Shown here: piece after piece, positions 12,086-49,599 of the stretch
Layout of the letters: the number at the start of each line of letters is the position of its first letter
Position numbering within the stretch: position 1 is the first letter of the stretch
Assembly: GCF_022682495.2 (NCBI RefSeq)
Contig: NC_071389.1
Location: 180,588,556-180,652,555, forward strand
Reading direction: 5' to 3'
Origin: Desmodus rotundus
Taxonomy: Eukaryota > Chordata > Mammalia > Chiroptera > Phyllostomidae
DNA length: 64,000 bases
Position numbers and translations under genes: made by a program
The notes under the pieces: generated by a model
Seen by the model: only the letters and a program-made list of their open reading frames with translations
The model's database searches: none
Told to the model about the DNA's origin: nothing

Positions 12086-12323
12086 CTCTGGCTGTGGCTG
12101 GTGTGGCTCAGTGGACTGAACGTTGGCCTGCAAACTGGAAGATCACAGGTTCAATTCTCAGTCAGGGCACACACCTGGGTCGTGGGCCAAGTCCCCAGTT
12201 GGCGGGGGGGTGAGAGGCAACTGATCGATGTTTCTCTCATACATGTTTCTCTCTCTCTCTCTTTCTTCCTCCCTCCCCCTCTCTCTAAAAATAAATAAAA
12301 AGTCTTAAAAAATAAAATAAAAT
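12086..12323 (+). repeat. VES-type SINE
   Basis: The head 'tggctggtgtggctcagtgg', the middle 'tcagtcagggcacacacctg' and the tail 'ctctaaaaataaataaaaag' are clear. The flanks 'aaatgcactctg' and 'aaatacactttg' (10 of 12 alike) look like its target-site duplication. Confidence 0.85.
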
Positions 12324-12340
12324 ACACTTTGTATAGGATC

Positions 12341-13065
12341 TCAAGGAGGAGCTGCTCTTTATGAAGAACGATGAGAAGGAAGTAAAGGGTCTACAAAACC
12401 AGATTGCCAACTCTGGGTTGATAGTGGAGTTGGATGCCCCCACATCTCAGGACCTCAGCAATATCATGGCAGACATCTGGGCCAAATATGATGACTGACT
12501 CGCTGGGGAGAACTGATAGGATCTAGACAAGTACTTGTCTCAGCAGACTGGGGAGAGTACCACAGTGGTCACCTCTCAGACCACTAAGATGGGAGCTGCT
12601 GAGATGACACTCACAGAGCTGAGACGTACAGTCCAGTCCTTACAGATCAACCTGGACTTGGTGAGAAAGGCCAGTTTGGAGAACAGCTGAGGGAGGTGGA
12701 GCCGCACTATGCCATGCAGATGGAACAGCTCAACGGGCTCCTGCTGCACCTGGAGCCAGGCCTGGGTAGAAGGGCAGCGCCAGGCTCAAGAGTACCAGGC
12801 CCTGCTGAACATCAAGGTCAAAATGGAGGCTGAGATCACCACCTACTGTGGCCTGCTGGAAGAAGGGGAGGACTTCAATCTTGGTGATGCCCTGGATAAC
12901 AGCCAGTCCATTCAAAAGACCACCCCCCTGCAGGATTGTGGACGGCAAAGTGGTGTCTAAGGTCAACGACAGCCCAGTTCTGAGGTGTTAAGGCAGCAGA
13001 AGTGGGGCAACTCTTGAGCAGGAGGCCAATAAAAAGTTCAGAGATCAAAATAAAATATAATAAAA
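12341..13065 (+). pseudogene. KRT18P: KRT18 processed pseudogene, 5'-truncated
   Basis: The translation follows keratin 18 from coil 1B/L12 to the C-terminus: LKEELLFMKNDEKEVKGLQ, then DAPTSQDLSNIMADIWAKYD, YLSQQTGESTTVVTSQT, MGAAEMTLTELRRTVQSL, AMQMEQLNGLLLHLE, QEYQALLNIKVKMEAEITTY, EEGEDFNLGDALDNS and KVVSKVNDS. A keratin-18-like 3' UTR with AATAAA and an A-rich end follows. It is broken by stops (TGACTGA near 12493, TGA near 12688) and frame changes, and it has no introns. Imperfect direct repeats flank it (about 12324-12344 and 13066-13091, sharing 'acactttgtat' and 'ggatctcaa' with small insertions), which fits LINE-1-mediated insertion. It has no expected product. Confidence 0.93.
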
Positions 13066-13094
13066 ACACTTTCTGTATGCCTGGATCTCAATCT

Positions 13095-14030
13095 AGTGCT
13101 TAGAACACATTATTTTATTTATTAAAATAACTCTCTACATTAGGAATGATTATTACCCCATGTCATAGATGAAACAGCCTGGAGAAGCTGAGGTCTTCAG
13201 GCTACACACCAGTGACTGGTGCGGTACCCCTTTGGCTCCTAGACATCTCCTGTATCTCCCCTTCCTGGTACTTCCCATCTTTTCATCCTTGCCTCCACGA
13301 CATCCACTCTTCCCTCCTTTCCTTTCTTCTTCCTTCCCCATGTAGGTCACCTCTCTCAACTGCCCCTCTCACCTTGGATCTGTTCTCCCATCTCTGTCCC
13401 CTTTCCCAGTTCTTCTCCCAGTTCTTGCTCTAACCCACTCAGCCTACAGCACCCCCGTCCCCTCCCTCTCCATGTGCCTCAAGCCCCTGTGCAGAATGCC
13501 CTGTGGCTGGGGCACCCACCGCAGGATGGCTCAGCCTTTGTGCAGCTGGCTGTGGCTCCCCTACTCCAGTGAGGAAGTGCCCAACATATCCAAGGCAGCG
13601 CTCTTGATTGTCCACCAACTAAACGGAAGAGGAGACCTCCCCTGGGTTCTCCACAAAGTCTGTCTCCTCTGTAGGAAGGTCCTGCCATGACTGGAATAGT
13701 CAGGGAAGTAGCAATCATTGGTCTTAAACTAAAGTCAGGAGAACCAGGGCATAAGTAAGGGCTCCCAAAGGGGCAGAGATGCTTTTCTCTTGGCCCTGAA
13801 GCATCCTGAAGGAAGTCCTCGCAGGTCCCTCCCTACCTGGGGTTCTGTGGAAGAAACCGGGAGAGGTGGTTAATCTCACGCCAGGCCTTCCTTTTCCTTT
13901 CTTTCAGGAGACCCTGGTGACAAAGGAGACTGGGTAACTCTCAGCCTGCTGAAAGCATTCAGGGGCACGCTGAAAGCATTAAGAAGTGAAGTTCTTCACA
14001 TGGGTCTTGGAGAATCCCAAAGGCTCTCTG
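13095..14030. other. Intergenic stretch, nothing recognised
   Basis: Pyrimidine-rich segments and short frames occur, but no conserved domain, repeat consensus or RNA gene was recognised. An 11-bp word 'ctgaaagcatt' is repeated at about 13950 and 13970. Confidence 0.4.
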
Positions 14031-14215
14031 AACTTTGGAATCAGACAAACCTAGGCATTCATTTCAGACCTGACACTTCTCAGCAATGTGACTTCAGCAA
14101 TTACTTAACCTCCGAACCTCTGTTTTCTCCTCTGTGAAATGGGGATCATGATACCTACTTCTGGGTTGCTGTGAGGGTCAATGAGCTCACCTTTGAAAGC
14201 GCCTGAGAGGCATCT
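14030..14215 (+). repeat. MIR SINE relic
   Basis: The order 'acttctcagcaatgtgactt', 'aattacttaacctccgaacc', 'tctcctctgtgaaatgggga' and 'ggttgctgtgagggtcaatg' is that of the MIR consensus, + strand. Confidence 0.75.
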
Positions 14216-14789
14216 GCAAAGGGGAGCTCTTTACCACAAGAATGTGAGGAGGAAGTGTCATTGGCAAAGTCTCTTTGTGATGCCCAAGCGGAGGGCTTCT
14301 GGAAGACAGCAAGGGAGGCAGGTGAATCCTCACCCAGACACAACTCTGCTAGCAATCAGAACTAGGGCCAGAGGATGGGTGAGCAAGGCAGGCTGGGCGA
14401 GTTTCCACAGTACTAGGTCAAGTCGACAGTTTTCAGGGGCAGTGACCGGCTTGTTGCCCTCTGGGGGCACTCTCTCCCCACTGGACCCAAGTCCACCCAC
14501 AGACAGAGGAGTGGGTGGAAAGTGCCTGAAAGGGAGAAGAGAGGGGGCATGGGATGAAGCATCAAGCAAAGGAGAAAGGCAAGAGAGGAGGCAGGAGGGG
14601 AAGTCAGGGCCCAGGCAGGCACAGGGTGGGGCCCGGAGAGGGGCCCAGGGCAGGAGGGCGGGAGAGAGCCCGGGAGGCTGAGCGCCGAAGAGGGCGGAGG
14701 GAGGGACAGGGAGGCAGACTGGCGGCGCTGACACAGCCTCGATATGTGGAACGGGCTGGGGTTTGGCCCACAGGTCAGGCGTCTGGCAA

Positions 14790-15803
14790 TATTATGGGAT
14801 GGAGAGGCCTTAGGAGACAGGGAGAGTATTATGGGCTGGAACAGCCTTAGGAGACTGGGGAGTATTATGGGCTGGTGAGGCCCGGCTCCAACTGGAGGCG
14901 GGAGGAAGGGGTGCGGGGCGGGAAGGGGGTGGTGGTGGTGGTGGAAGGGAATATTATGGGCTGGAGGCCTCCTGCGACCAGAGGCAAGAGTATTATGGGC
15001 TGGCAGGGCCTTCGGTGGCCAGAGGGGGGAGCTGCGGGGGATGGCACCGGCTGCATGTGACTGAGGGGGGGCCAAGTTGGGGGGGGTGGCGAGTGGGGGT
15101 GGGGAAGCATATTATGGGATAGCTCTTTGTACCTACTGCGGGGACTGCTTCTCCAGAAGATATTATGGGATGTTGTGTGTGGGAGGGGGAGTGGGCCTGG
15201 GGGGATTATTATGGGATGGTGGTGCAGAATGGGGAGGGCCTGAGAAGCTCTTCTCCACCGCCCCCCCCCCAACCCCTTACTCTCTTGCCATCTTCTCTAA
15301 GGTCTGCCTTCTCTCTCAAACGACCCAAGAAGAACACCTGAAATCCAACCCCCCCCATACACACACTTTAGGCACCTCAACCCATCCTAGACGTCTCCCC
15401 TAACTAGCAACCACCTCCCCGGACCTGAGGGGAAAAGGCAGCCCCTAGGGATGGGGAGAAAGCCCCAAAGCAGGGTTGTGGTGGTCAGTGGACCACACCT
15501 TCCACCTCCGCGGGGTCCCTGTGTCTTCCTATTCTCTTGGACCACTCTCCTTCCCCATCTCCCCCCCCTTCCCCAAAATGGGGGCCCTAGGTCCCCCTCC
15601 CCCCTCCCCTCTATTTCCTCTTCTGCTCCCTCCACAGCCTTAACCAGTAAAACAGGCGGCCAGCTATTATGGGATGGCTGCTCCCAGCAGCTCTGCAGGG
15701 AGGGGGCGGTCACCGCGGAATGTCTTTTGTGGGTGGCTATTATGGGATGGCCACCTCTCTTTTTTGGGGGGGGGCTAGCAAGGAGAAGGATTATTATGGG
15801 ATG
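14790..15803 (+). promoter_or_regulatory. Distal ZNF410 motif cluster (CHD4 enhancer), 11 sites
   Basis: Eleven copies of TATTATGGG(A/C)T(G/A) start at 14790, 14827, 14863, 14952, 14991, 15110, 15161, 15207, 15665, 15738 and 15792. All read the same way on the + strand. The first and the last four of the set (15161, 15207, 15665, 15738, 15792 included) are exact TATTATGGGATG, four have GGGCTG and one GGGATA. The reverse complement CATCCCATAATA is the published motif of ZNF410 (five C2H2 fingers). In human and mouse ZNF410 activates CHD4 through two clusters, one at the promoter and one a few kb upstream. The present cluster starts about 5.4 kb upstream of CHD4 exon 1 and so matches the upstream enhancer. 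Spacers are G-rich and not alike, so this is not a plain tandem repeat. Presence is seen directly; function is inferred from the orthologous locus. Confidence 0.93.
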
Positions 15804-18660
15804 TGTCCTGCACAGCTGGGTGGGGCTGTCCTGGGTAGGTGAAGCTCTGGAGAAGGGGGGAGGGGGAAGGAAAGGAAGGAAGAGGGCAGGAGCTGGGGAG
15901 GGTGGATGAGCCTTGGAGCCAGACCTAAGGCCTGGCAAGAGTAACTGGCTGGAGAGGTTCTTTGGTGACAGCTGTTTGAAGGGGCCCCTGGGGCAGACTA
16001 GAGCTAACCAACTCTGAACCCTGGACACCTGGGTCCTTGTAGCTCACACAGCTTGTGAGGTGCAAGGTTGCTGAGTCCGTGGCTTGCAAGTGCTGCCCTG
16101 ACAGTGAGAACGCCTGGGCTCCAGCTGTATGGCACACCAAAGGGAGCAGTGTTCCCGTACCTCTCCCTCTTTGCCTTCCTGGATTTGACCCTTGGGACCA
16201 TAGCTGAGGTAGGGGGGGTGATGCCACCTTGCAGTCACATCCAAGGAATAGACACTGGGTTGGGTCCTGAAGGACAAATGCCTAGCCCAACACTCCCCCA
16301 ACTCCCAACTCCTGAACCTGCAGAACCGGCATCCTGTCTAGCCATCAGAATGCACTGTCACTGTGGCTTTTCTTCCCTACGTTGTCTTCCCAAATCCCTT
16401 TTTCTGACAGAGGAGGAGAGCAGTGGTCCCTTAGATCTCTTATAAGCAGAGTTTCTAGGGCTCTCCCAGAGCAGAGATGTAGAAGGAGGAACTACATACA
16501 CAGCATATGCCCAAAACTCCATGGACAACCACTCTTGAGTGTTATTCGAGGTTCTTCTGTACCACGGATGGAAACAGAACTCTAAGGTAACTGGCTAGAG
16601 AGGCTGTCCCCCCGGATGCATTAATCAGGAGATTATCCCATCCCTTAGTCCCTGTGGGCCAATCATGCTAGTGGTTTATTTATAATTTATCTGGGAGGGT
16701 AGCTTGGAGCCAGGGTAGGGAGGGGGAGCATAGATGCATAAAGACCACAAAAGCAACATAGAACAACACACATCCTAGCCCTCCCTGGAACTTTCACCTA
16801 GAGGTGTGGAGTCAGAGGAACTAGAGGGTACATGGGTAGAACCTGCAGAGATGGGAACCTGCACAAAAGGTACCAGTGTTTGTCATCACAAGCAGTAAGC
16901 TGTGACCACCCAGTTATAAAACTCTCTTCTTGGTTTATATTAGCAATCACTGTACTAATGTGGTATGTATAGTAGAAGAAAAGGGGCAGATGGAGATTTA
17001 CAGAAGGGAATTTAAGGCCCAGAGGCAGACTAGATCCCCTGGAGAAATGGGAAGAGAGGAGGACATAACAGGTGTCTGGCAGTTCTATATAGGAAGGAGA
17101 AACTTCTTGAAAGGAGGTATGACCACACTATGGTATCTTAAAAAGCTGCCTCCTTTCCCCCAGGTGAGGAGCACAAGGCTCCTTCTTAGTACTCAAAATA
17201 AGCATGGGGGAAGGTTTGCACAAATGAATGGGGCCCAATCTTGAAGTTAAGAGGATTTAATGAGGAAGACCATGGCAGCCTTGTGGAATGGGGGAAACAG
17301 CCTGCATGTCACAATGGATGTGGCAAAAAGGTGGACCAGGGAGTTAAGTCAGGTAGGAGCTGGAGGAAAGACTTATCAGCGTCACTGATACTCTGCTTAG
17401 AAGCAAAGGAATAGTGATTTCCAGAAGCAAGTCTTGCGTCTTCTGAACTCTTCTCCTTGCTAGTTCTCCAGTCCTACGGCTCCCAGAGGAGAGGCGAATC
17501 ATTGGGCCAGGCCCTTTTTCTAGGGAAGTGAGATCAGAAGGGCAATGCAGAGATGGTAAGAGGTTCATCCCACTCACTTCTGGTTAGGAAGGGCCCCTCC
17601 TAGGGGAAAGTTCCGGTTTTTCTTCAACCTGTCCTACTGCCATAGGTCTTGGACTTGTGTGAAAAAGAAACAAGAGAACAGATGAAGACATTACCTCTGG
17701 CCTGGGGTCGGAGTTGGGGGGCAGCAAGGTGACAGTGCTGGGACATAGGTCTTCACTCAGGCCCTGGTTCTCTAGGGGTCAGGAAAAGGGAAAAGTGACA
17801 GGTTTATGGGCTCAAGTTCTCTGAGGGCCAAAGGATTTTAAGGTTGGGCTCTCCAGCTTTCTCAGCCCGGGTCCCCAAGGTGGCTGCAGGGTAAGGCACA
17901 ATTAGGGGAAGGTATGGATATGTTGGGAGACTATCTTGTGACGTAATGGAGTGAAGAAGGCATCCCGGAACGTTGACGTGTACGTGTGGAGGGGAAGATG
18001 GTGAATATTATACAACAAAGGTTTTTTTGGTTGGTGGAAAATGGGGCCTCAATGAGGTGAGCATGGGGCACTTGGAAGTATTATAAAACTTCAGGATACA
18101 AAATGAGAAAGAGGCTGAAAAATAGGAGACACTGAGGATAAGCAGAACTTAGTGTTTAAGAATGAGGATAACAATTCTGGCATGTTGACGAGTCACTCAA
18201 AGAGGAAGCGTACGATGATATTATAGAATTTTAGTATTAGAAATGCTGGATGGGTGAACATTGCTTTTCAATCAAAATCCCTTAGTATGTATGGAACAGA
18301 TAAGATTACCTTAACATCCATCCATTTTGGACTACCTTCTAGATTCTAGGAGGACCACCGAGGACCTCTACGGTGACGTGATCTCGCCTGAGGCCAGTTG
18401 GGATTTGTTTTATTCTCTGTAACAGGAAATTGGGAACTAGCACTCAATTGTTCTCCCTTGATATTCGATATTCTATCTAGTTTCATAGTTTATTTGGTGG
18501 TTTATGCTTCTTGGAAGGAGGTACCTATGGTCCTTGCATTTCCCATGGTTCCCAGCTCTCTGCCTTGCTAGGTACTCTGTTAACATCTGTTAAATGAACT
18601 GGTAGCAATGAGTAGAGGAAGAGTTAGGTCTTGGCTCTTGGTGTATATGTAGCAGGATCC
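15804..18660. other. Region between the two ZNF410 clusters
   Basis: No gene or recognised repeat was found. A CRE-like TGACGTAA lies at about 17939-17946. Weak AT-rich relatives of the ZNF410 word (for example 'gaatattatacaac' at about 18004 and 'gatattatagaat' at about 18216) occur but lack the GGGAT half. G-rich tracts are common. Confidence 0.4.
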
Positions 18661-18669
18661 CCGGTTCAC

Positions 18670-19010
18670 CTCATGATGGGATGTTCATCCATGGGAGTGG
18701 CCCAGGGGTGTTGATGAATAGAACACCTGGCCTGGGAAGGTGGGGTAGGGTGGGGAGAGTACTGCTGGAATGTTGAGAAATAGTCTTTAGGTGGGAGTTT
18801 GTACTTATTGTGGGATGCTGGCTGGGGGCAGGAGGGGGGGATTAGACTTTATGTAAATAGTTTATCTGGCCGGCATGGTATTTGGCTGGTCTTACTCAAA
18901 ATTTAAGACTTAGAGGTAAGTGTCTAGAGATAATATGGATTTTGGTGGCCTTGGGTGGGGCCCTAGGTTGACTCTCAGTTTCTGAGTGTCTGGAAATGAT
19001 GGGATGAGGG
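18670..19010 (+). promoter_or_regulatory. Degenerate ZNF410-like sites upstream of the proximal cluster
   Basis: TATTGTGGGATG at 18806-18817 has one mismatch to the core. CATGATGGGATG at 18672 and AATGATGGGATG at 18995 have two to three. They share orientation with the main array and could be decayed or weak sites. No binding is claimed. Confidence 0.45.
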
Positions 19011-19200
19011 AAGCTAGGTTCTGTCCTAGACATCAAGAGGCTTTATTTATGCCAGGGTATTGCTTTGGCCCAGAAAGGGATGAAGGTGTGTACAAGTTGG
19101 GGTGGGGACAGGGCAATGTGGGTAGCCTACTTTACCCTGGCTGCTGTAAGTGTTAGAATACACTGACAGCATCTGGAGATGGGGGAGGTATGAATATGAA

Positions 19201-20188
19201 TATTATGGGATACTGGATGGAAAAGTATAGGGGTGGTGGAGTGGAGATGAAGCATTGCAGGATGTGACGCATCATGGGTTGTGCTGGGAATATTATGGTA
19301 TATTCGATTGACCGTGGTCTCCTTGCAGTTATTATGGGTTCGGGTGGGGGAGTAAAAATTATGGCATATATCTCCAGTGTTAAAGGAGATTTGATGTCCA
19401 TCTGCAGGGTGTCAGTAGGGCTGCCGATTATTATGGGATATCTGTTTGACAGGATAGGGGTGATTATTATGGGCTATGGAGCTGGAGTGAGTGTGTAAGG
19501 TTGAGGGTGGTGGTGTGAGGATCTAGACCCTGGCCTGCAGCTCCAGGGGTTCTGTTATTATGGGATGTTGGTATAGAAAGTGGGAGAGTGATTATTACGG
19601 GATTTGTGTGGGAGGAGGCCGAAGTGTCCGTTGTTGTAGTGTGTGGGGGGGGTAAGTTTCTGACTATTATGGGATATCAAACTGGGGGTGGATGAAGTGT
19701 GGTTATTATGGGATGTCTGTGGGGGCTGGGGATGAGTATTATGGGATGTGAGGCTGAAGTGCTGGGCGGGGTGCTTATTATGGGATGGCCATGGGGAGGG
19801 AAAGGTGACGAATTATTATGGGATGTTAGCATTAAGGCCAACAGTGAAGAAGTTGGCAAAGAATGGCTATTATGGGATGTCTGGGGGGGAAGGGTTAGTT
19901 GCAAAAGGTCTGCAACATTAGATGTCAAAAGCCCTGGATATGTGTATATGGAGCGTGTGTGTATATGTGCGTGTTGTGGTGGTGGTGGTGGTGGTGGTAG
20001 GGGTGTCCGAGTGTATTATGGGATGGCTAGGAGGTGGGTGGTTGCCCGGGTGACAAGCGCGCGCGCTCGAAGGGGGCGTGGCCAATGGTTGCCTGAGCGA
20101 CGAGGGGGCGGGGGTTGCCCGGGAGACCTAGGGAGGAGGGTGGCGGTAGTGGAGGGGGGTTGGAGTTGGTTGAGGTTATTATGGGCTG
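19201..20188 (+). promoter_or_regulatory. Proximal ZNF410 motif cluster at the CHD4 promoter, about 16 sites
   Basis: Strong sites (TATTATGGG followed by AT or CT) start at 19201, 19429, 19465, 19556, 19665, 19704, 19737, 19776, 19814, 19868, 20014 and 20177. Variants lie at 19330 (GGGTTC), 19593 (TATTACGGGATT), 19291 (TATTATGGTATA) and 19357 (AATTATGGCATA). All lie on the + strand. The last site is about 50-70 bp upstream of the inferred exon 1 start. With the distal cluster this makes about 27 sites in the locus. The motif is that of ZNF410, an activator of CHD4 in human and mouse cells; conservation in this species implies the same control. Confidence 0.95.
20041..20127 (+). promoter_or_regulatory. 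Three RFX X-box-like elements plus CCAAT and GC boxes
   Basis: GTTGCCCGGGTGAC at 20041, GTTGCCTGAGCGAC at 20088 and GTTGCCCGGGAGAC at 20114 each keep the GTTGCC half and an imperfect RGYAAC half of the RFX X-box. A CCAAT box lies at 20082-20086, and GC/KLF boxes at about 20070 and 20103. This is motif evidence only. Confidence 0.5.
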
Positions 20189-20224
20189 TCCGTGGGGGGG
20201 CGGGGCCTGTGCGGTGGGATTTCC

Positions 20225-20357
20225 CGGCCGGTGTTTCGGGCCCTTTAAGAGGCGACGCCGGAGCAGGAGCCATTTTCCCCCCTTCGGCCGCGGCGAGGAG
20301 GAGCCGGAGCGGGAGTGACACCGGGCCAGACCCTGCGAGACCTGCGGCGGCTCCGGG
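20225..20357 (+). other. CHD4: CHD4 non-coding exon 1 and core promoter
   Basis: A CpG-rich, TATA-less segment with a YY1-like GCCATTTT at about 20270 ends in a good donor, CCGGG|GTGAGG, at 20357/20358. The exon start near 20235 is a guess. The matching acceptor is at 21219. The CpG-rich area continues to about 21080. Confidence 0.6.
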
Positions 20358-21237
20358 GTGAGGAGAGCGTGGGGTTCCCAAAGAGACGCCCCTTTCAGCC
20401 AAGCCAGCCCCAAGGGTCATCCCACCACCCGCCGGTTCTTCAGGTTTCCCCCGACCCGCGGACCGCCCCCTACCCTGAGGAGCCGACCCTTCCCGTTCCT
20501 CCCGTGCAGGGCGCCACCCTCCTCCCCCCGCCCTAACCCGGCCGGAGTCTTGTTCCCCTGAGACTCCCACCTCGGGCTTGGTCTCCCACAATGCCCAGCG
20601 CCTGCCCGGTGGCCCTCTGCTCACTTGCCCCCCGGGACACGTGGCCCGACCCCCTGCCCAGTGAGAGCCCTCTGGCCCCCAAGTTTCTGCGTGCAGCCCC
20701 CCAGAGCGCCCGAGCCTCCACGCCCCCTTGTCCCCCGCTGCTCCTCAGGAGAACCTGAGTTGTCCCAGAGGACAGCCTTTGGAGAGCTGCCCTGACTAGG
20801 GACTGGCCCCTCCCCAGGCGCAGGGAGGCGCCCCCCCCACCCCCAAGTGACCTTGTGTCCCCGAGCGCTTCGCCGCCAGCCGCCTCCCTCGTCCCCCCCC
20901 CCCCCCCCCCCCCCCGCGCCGCGGCCATTCGGACCCTCCTTCCCCCGTCACACCCCACTCGGTGCAGCCCAGCTTCCCCCCTCTCCACGCCTGCATCGGT
21001 CCACCCTCGGGGGCGTCGCTGCCTCTCATCTGGGGCGCTCCAGTGGGGGAGCGGGCTTCCGGGCTGCCCCCGAGGAGTGTGGAACTAAGTTCAGCCTGAG
21101 TGGTTCGGGTGCCCCGCTAGGGTGGCTGGGGTGGGGGGGGGCCGGTGGTGGTGGTGGTGGGGGAGGGGGACAGTGCACGTCACTGACTGTTCTCTCTCTT
21201 TTCCCCCTCCCCCGCACAGTGACTCGGGCCAGTGTAG

Positions 21238-48169
<26,932 letters not shown>

Positions 48170-48695
48170 AGATCCAGATTGAGGATAACCATGTCCAACG
48201 CTCCACCGCTGAGCAGTGACCTTCCTCACTTTCCCTTGCCCAGCTTCTCCCCTGGGGGCCTAAGAGACCCTTTTCTTCCTTCTGCCCATCTTCCACGTTG
48301 TAAAGGAACAGCCCCCAGTGTACTGGGGGAGGGGGGTAGTGAGGGGCAGTGGTGCCCTTCCTGCTGGAGAGACATGCAGCAGTAGCGCCGGCGCCATCTG
48401 CAGGGAGCTGGCGGGCTGGCTGGCCTTCTGGGCCCTGGCTTTCCCCACTGTAACATCTGTTACACAAAAACTGTTGTGGGTTCCTGCCGGGCTTGAAGAA
48501 AACGATCTGAATTTCTTTGTTCTTTTGGTTTTATTTTGTTGATTTATTTTGTGTTTTCTTTTCTCCTTTTTTGGGGTATTCAGAGTGGGCTGGGCCCCTG
48601 GGTGAGACACAGCTACCTCTGTTGGCATCTTTTTAATACCAGGAACCCAGCGGCTCCAGCCACGGCTAGAATGAAATAAAGTGGAAAGAAAAAAA
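48170..48695 (+). terminator. CHD4: CHD4 3' UTR and polyadenylation signal
   Basis: The 3' UTR follows the TGA at 48167-48169. AATAAA lies at 48675-48680, about 10-15 nt before an A-run. Further AATAAA words occur at about 48723 and 48757 and could serve as alternatives. Confidence 0.8.
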
Positions 48696-48779
48696 AAAAA
48701 AAAAAAGAACCAAAAGCATAAAAATAAATCCACAGCAAAATTTCTTGATGAAAATTGAAAATAAAAGTTTCCTTGTATT

Positions 48780-49560
48780 TTAGTACTCTGGTTCAGTGTG
48801 GGTATAGGTGCAGGTGAATGAATGTATGACTATAGAGTTCTGGGAAATGTGTAATTGAAAACTAAAGGTTTCCTTATGTTCTGATAATCAACAAAAGAGC
48901 CATATCCAGTCTATGCACATGCCCTACATGCTCCCGGCCAAGGAAGACTGCTCATTTAACTCCTATGGAAAATGAGGTTCAAAAATTACTTGGCTTCATA
49001 CTCTATACTGCCATTTAATGGCTGAAGAAGTGGACTTTTCTGGGCTGTAGATTTCTCATAAAATAAAAATAGCTGCCTTCTAGAGTGAGTCAGAAAGGTA
49101 AATCCAGTAAAGGACTTGGAACAAGTTTTTTAACAGCTACTAGGCACTACCTTAGTATTTACTTGAAGGCCGAAATTGTTTTTTCTTGTTCACTTGGGTG
49201 AAGTCAGGATGTAAGATTTCCCCCCCCCCACCCCACACCGTCCAAATCTAAACCTAGGCAGAGAAACCTTACTTGACATGTTGAGCAGGGGGGGTTTGGT
49301 GTCAAGAAAGGGTTCCCTAATCAAAGAGTTGGGAGTTGTGGGTAAGGGGCCCGGGATGACACGGTCTTGAGACGGGAGGAAGGGGGGAGGGTGCCTGGAG
49401 GAGGGCCCTGCCAATACGCCTTGTTTTGAGGTGAGGGGGTGACTTCAAGTACAGCTTCCCTACTGAAATCGGCAGTGAGGCCAAACGTCAAGACCATGAA
49501 GAAAGCGGGGAAGCTGAAAACGGTTCCCCCATTGCCTTCGCCCTCTCTGACTACGAGTAG
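48780..49560. other. CHD4-NOP2 intergenic spacer
   Basis: The spacer is under 1 kb and AT-rich at first, rising in GC after about 49300. It has a poly-C run at about 49220. No gene was recognised. Confidence 0.5.
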
Positions 49561-49599
49561 AGCGGTCCGCACCGTAATTTTCCCCGGCCGCACCGCGGG

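Noticed and set aside
12709..12960. Frame as a small keratin-like gene
   Set aside because: It is a fragment of the KRT18 retrocopy, which is intronless, truncated and broken by stops.
14413..15272. Long minus-strand frames over the distal ZNF410 cluster
   Set aside because: The repeated H-N-I/P-I-I words in translation come from the ATTATGGG array itself, not from a protein family.
16630..16646. 'gattatcccatccc' as a reverse ZNF410 site
   Set aside because: A reverse site would read CATCCCATAATA on the + strand; this has the halves in the wrong order.
20016..20624. Minus-strand 202-residue frame over the CHD4 promoter
   Set aside because: It is low-complexity translation of a CpG island with no conserved motif.
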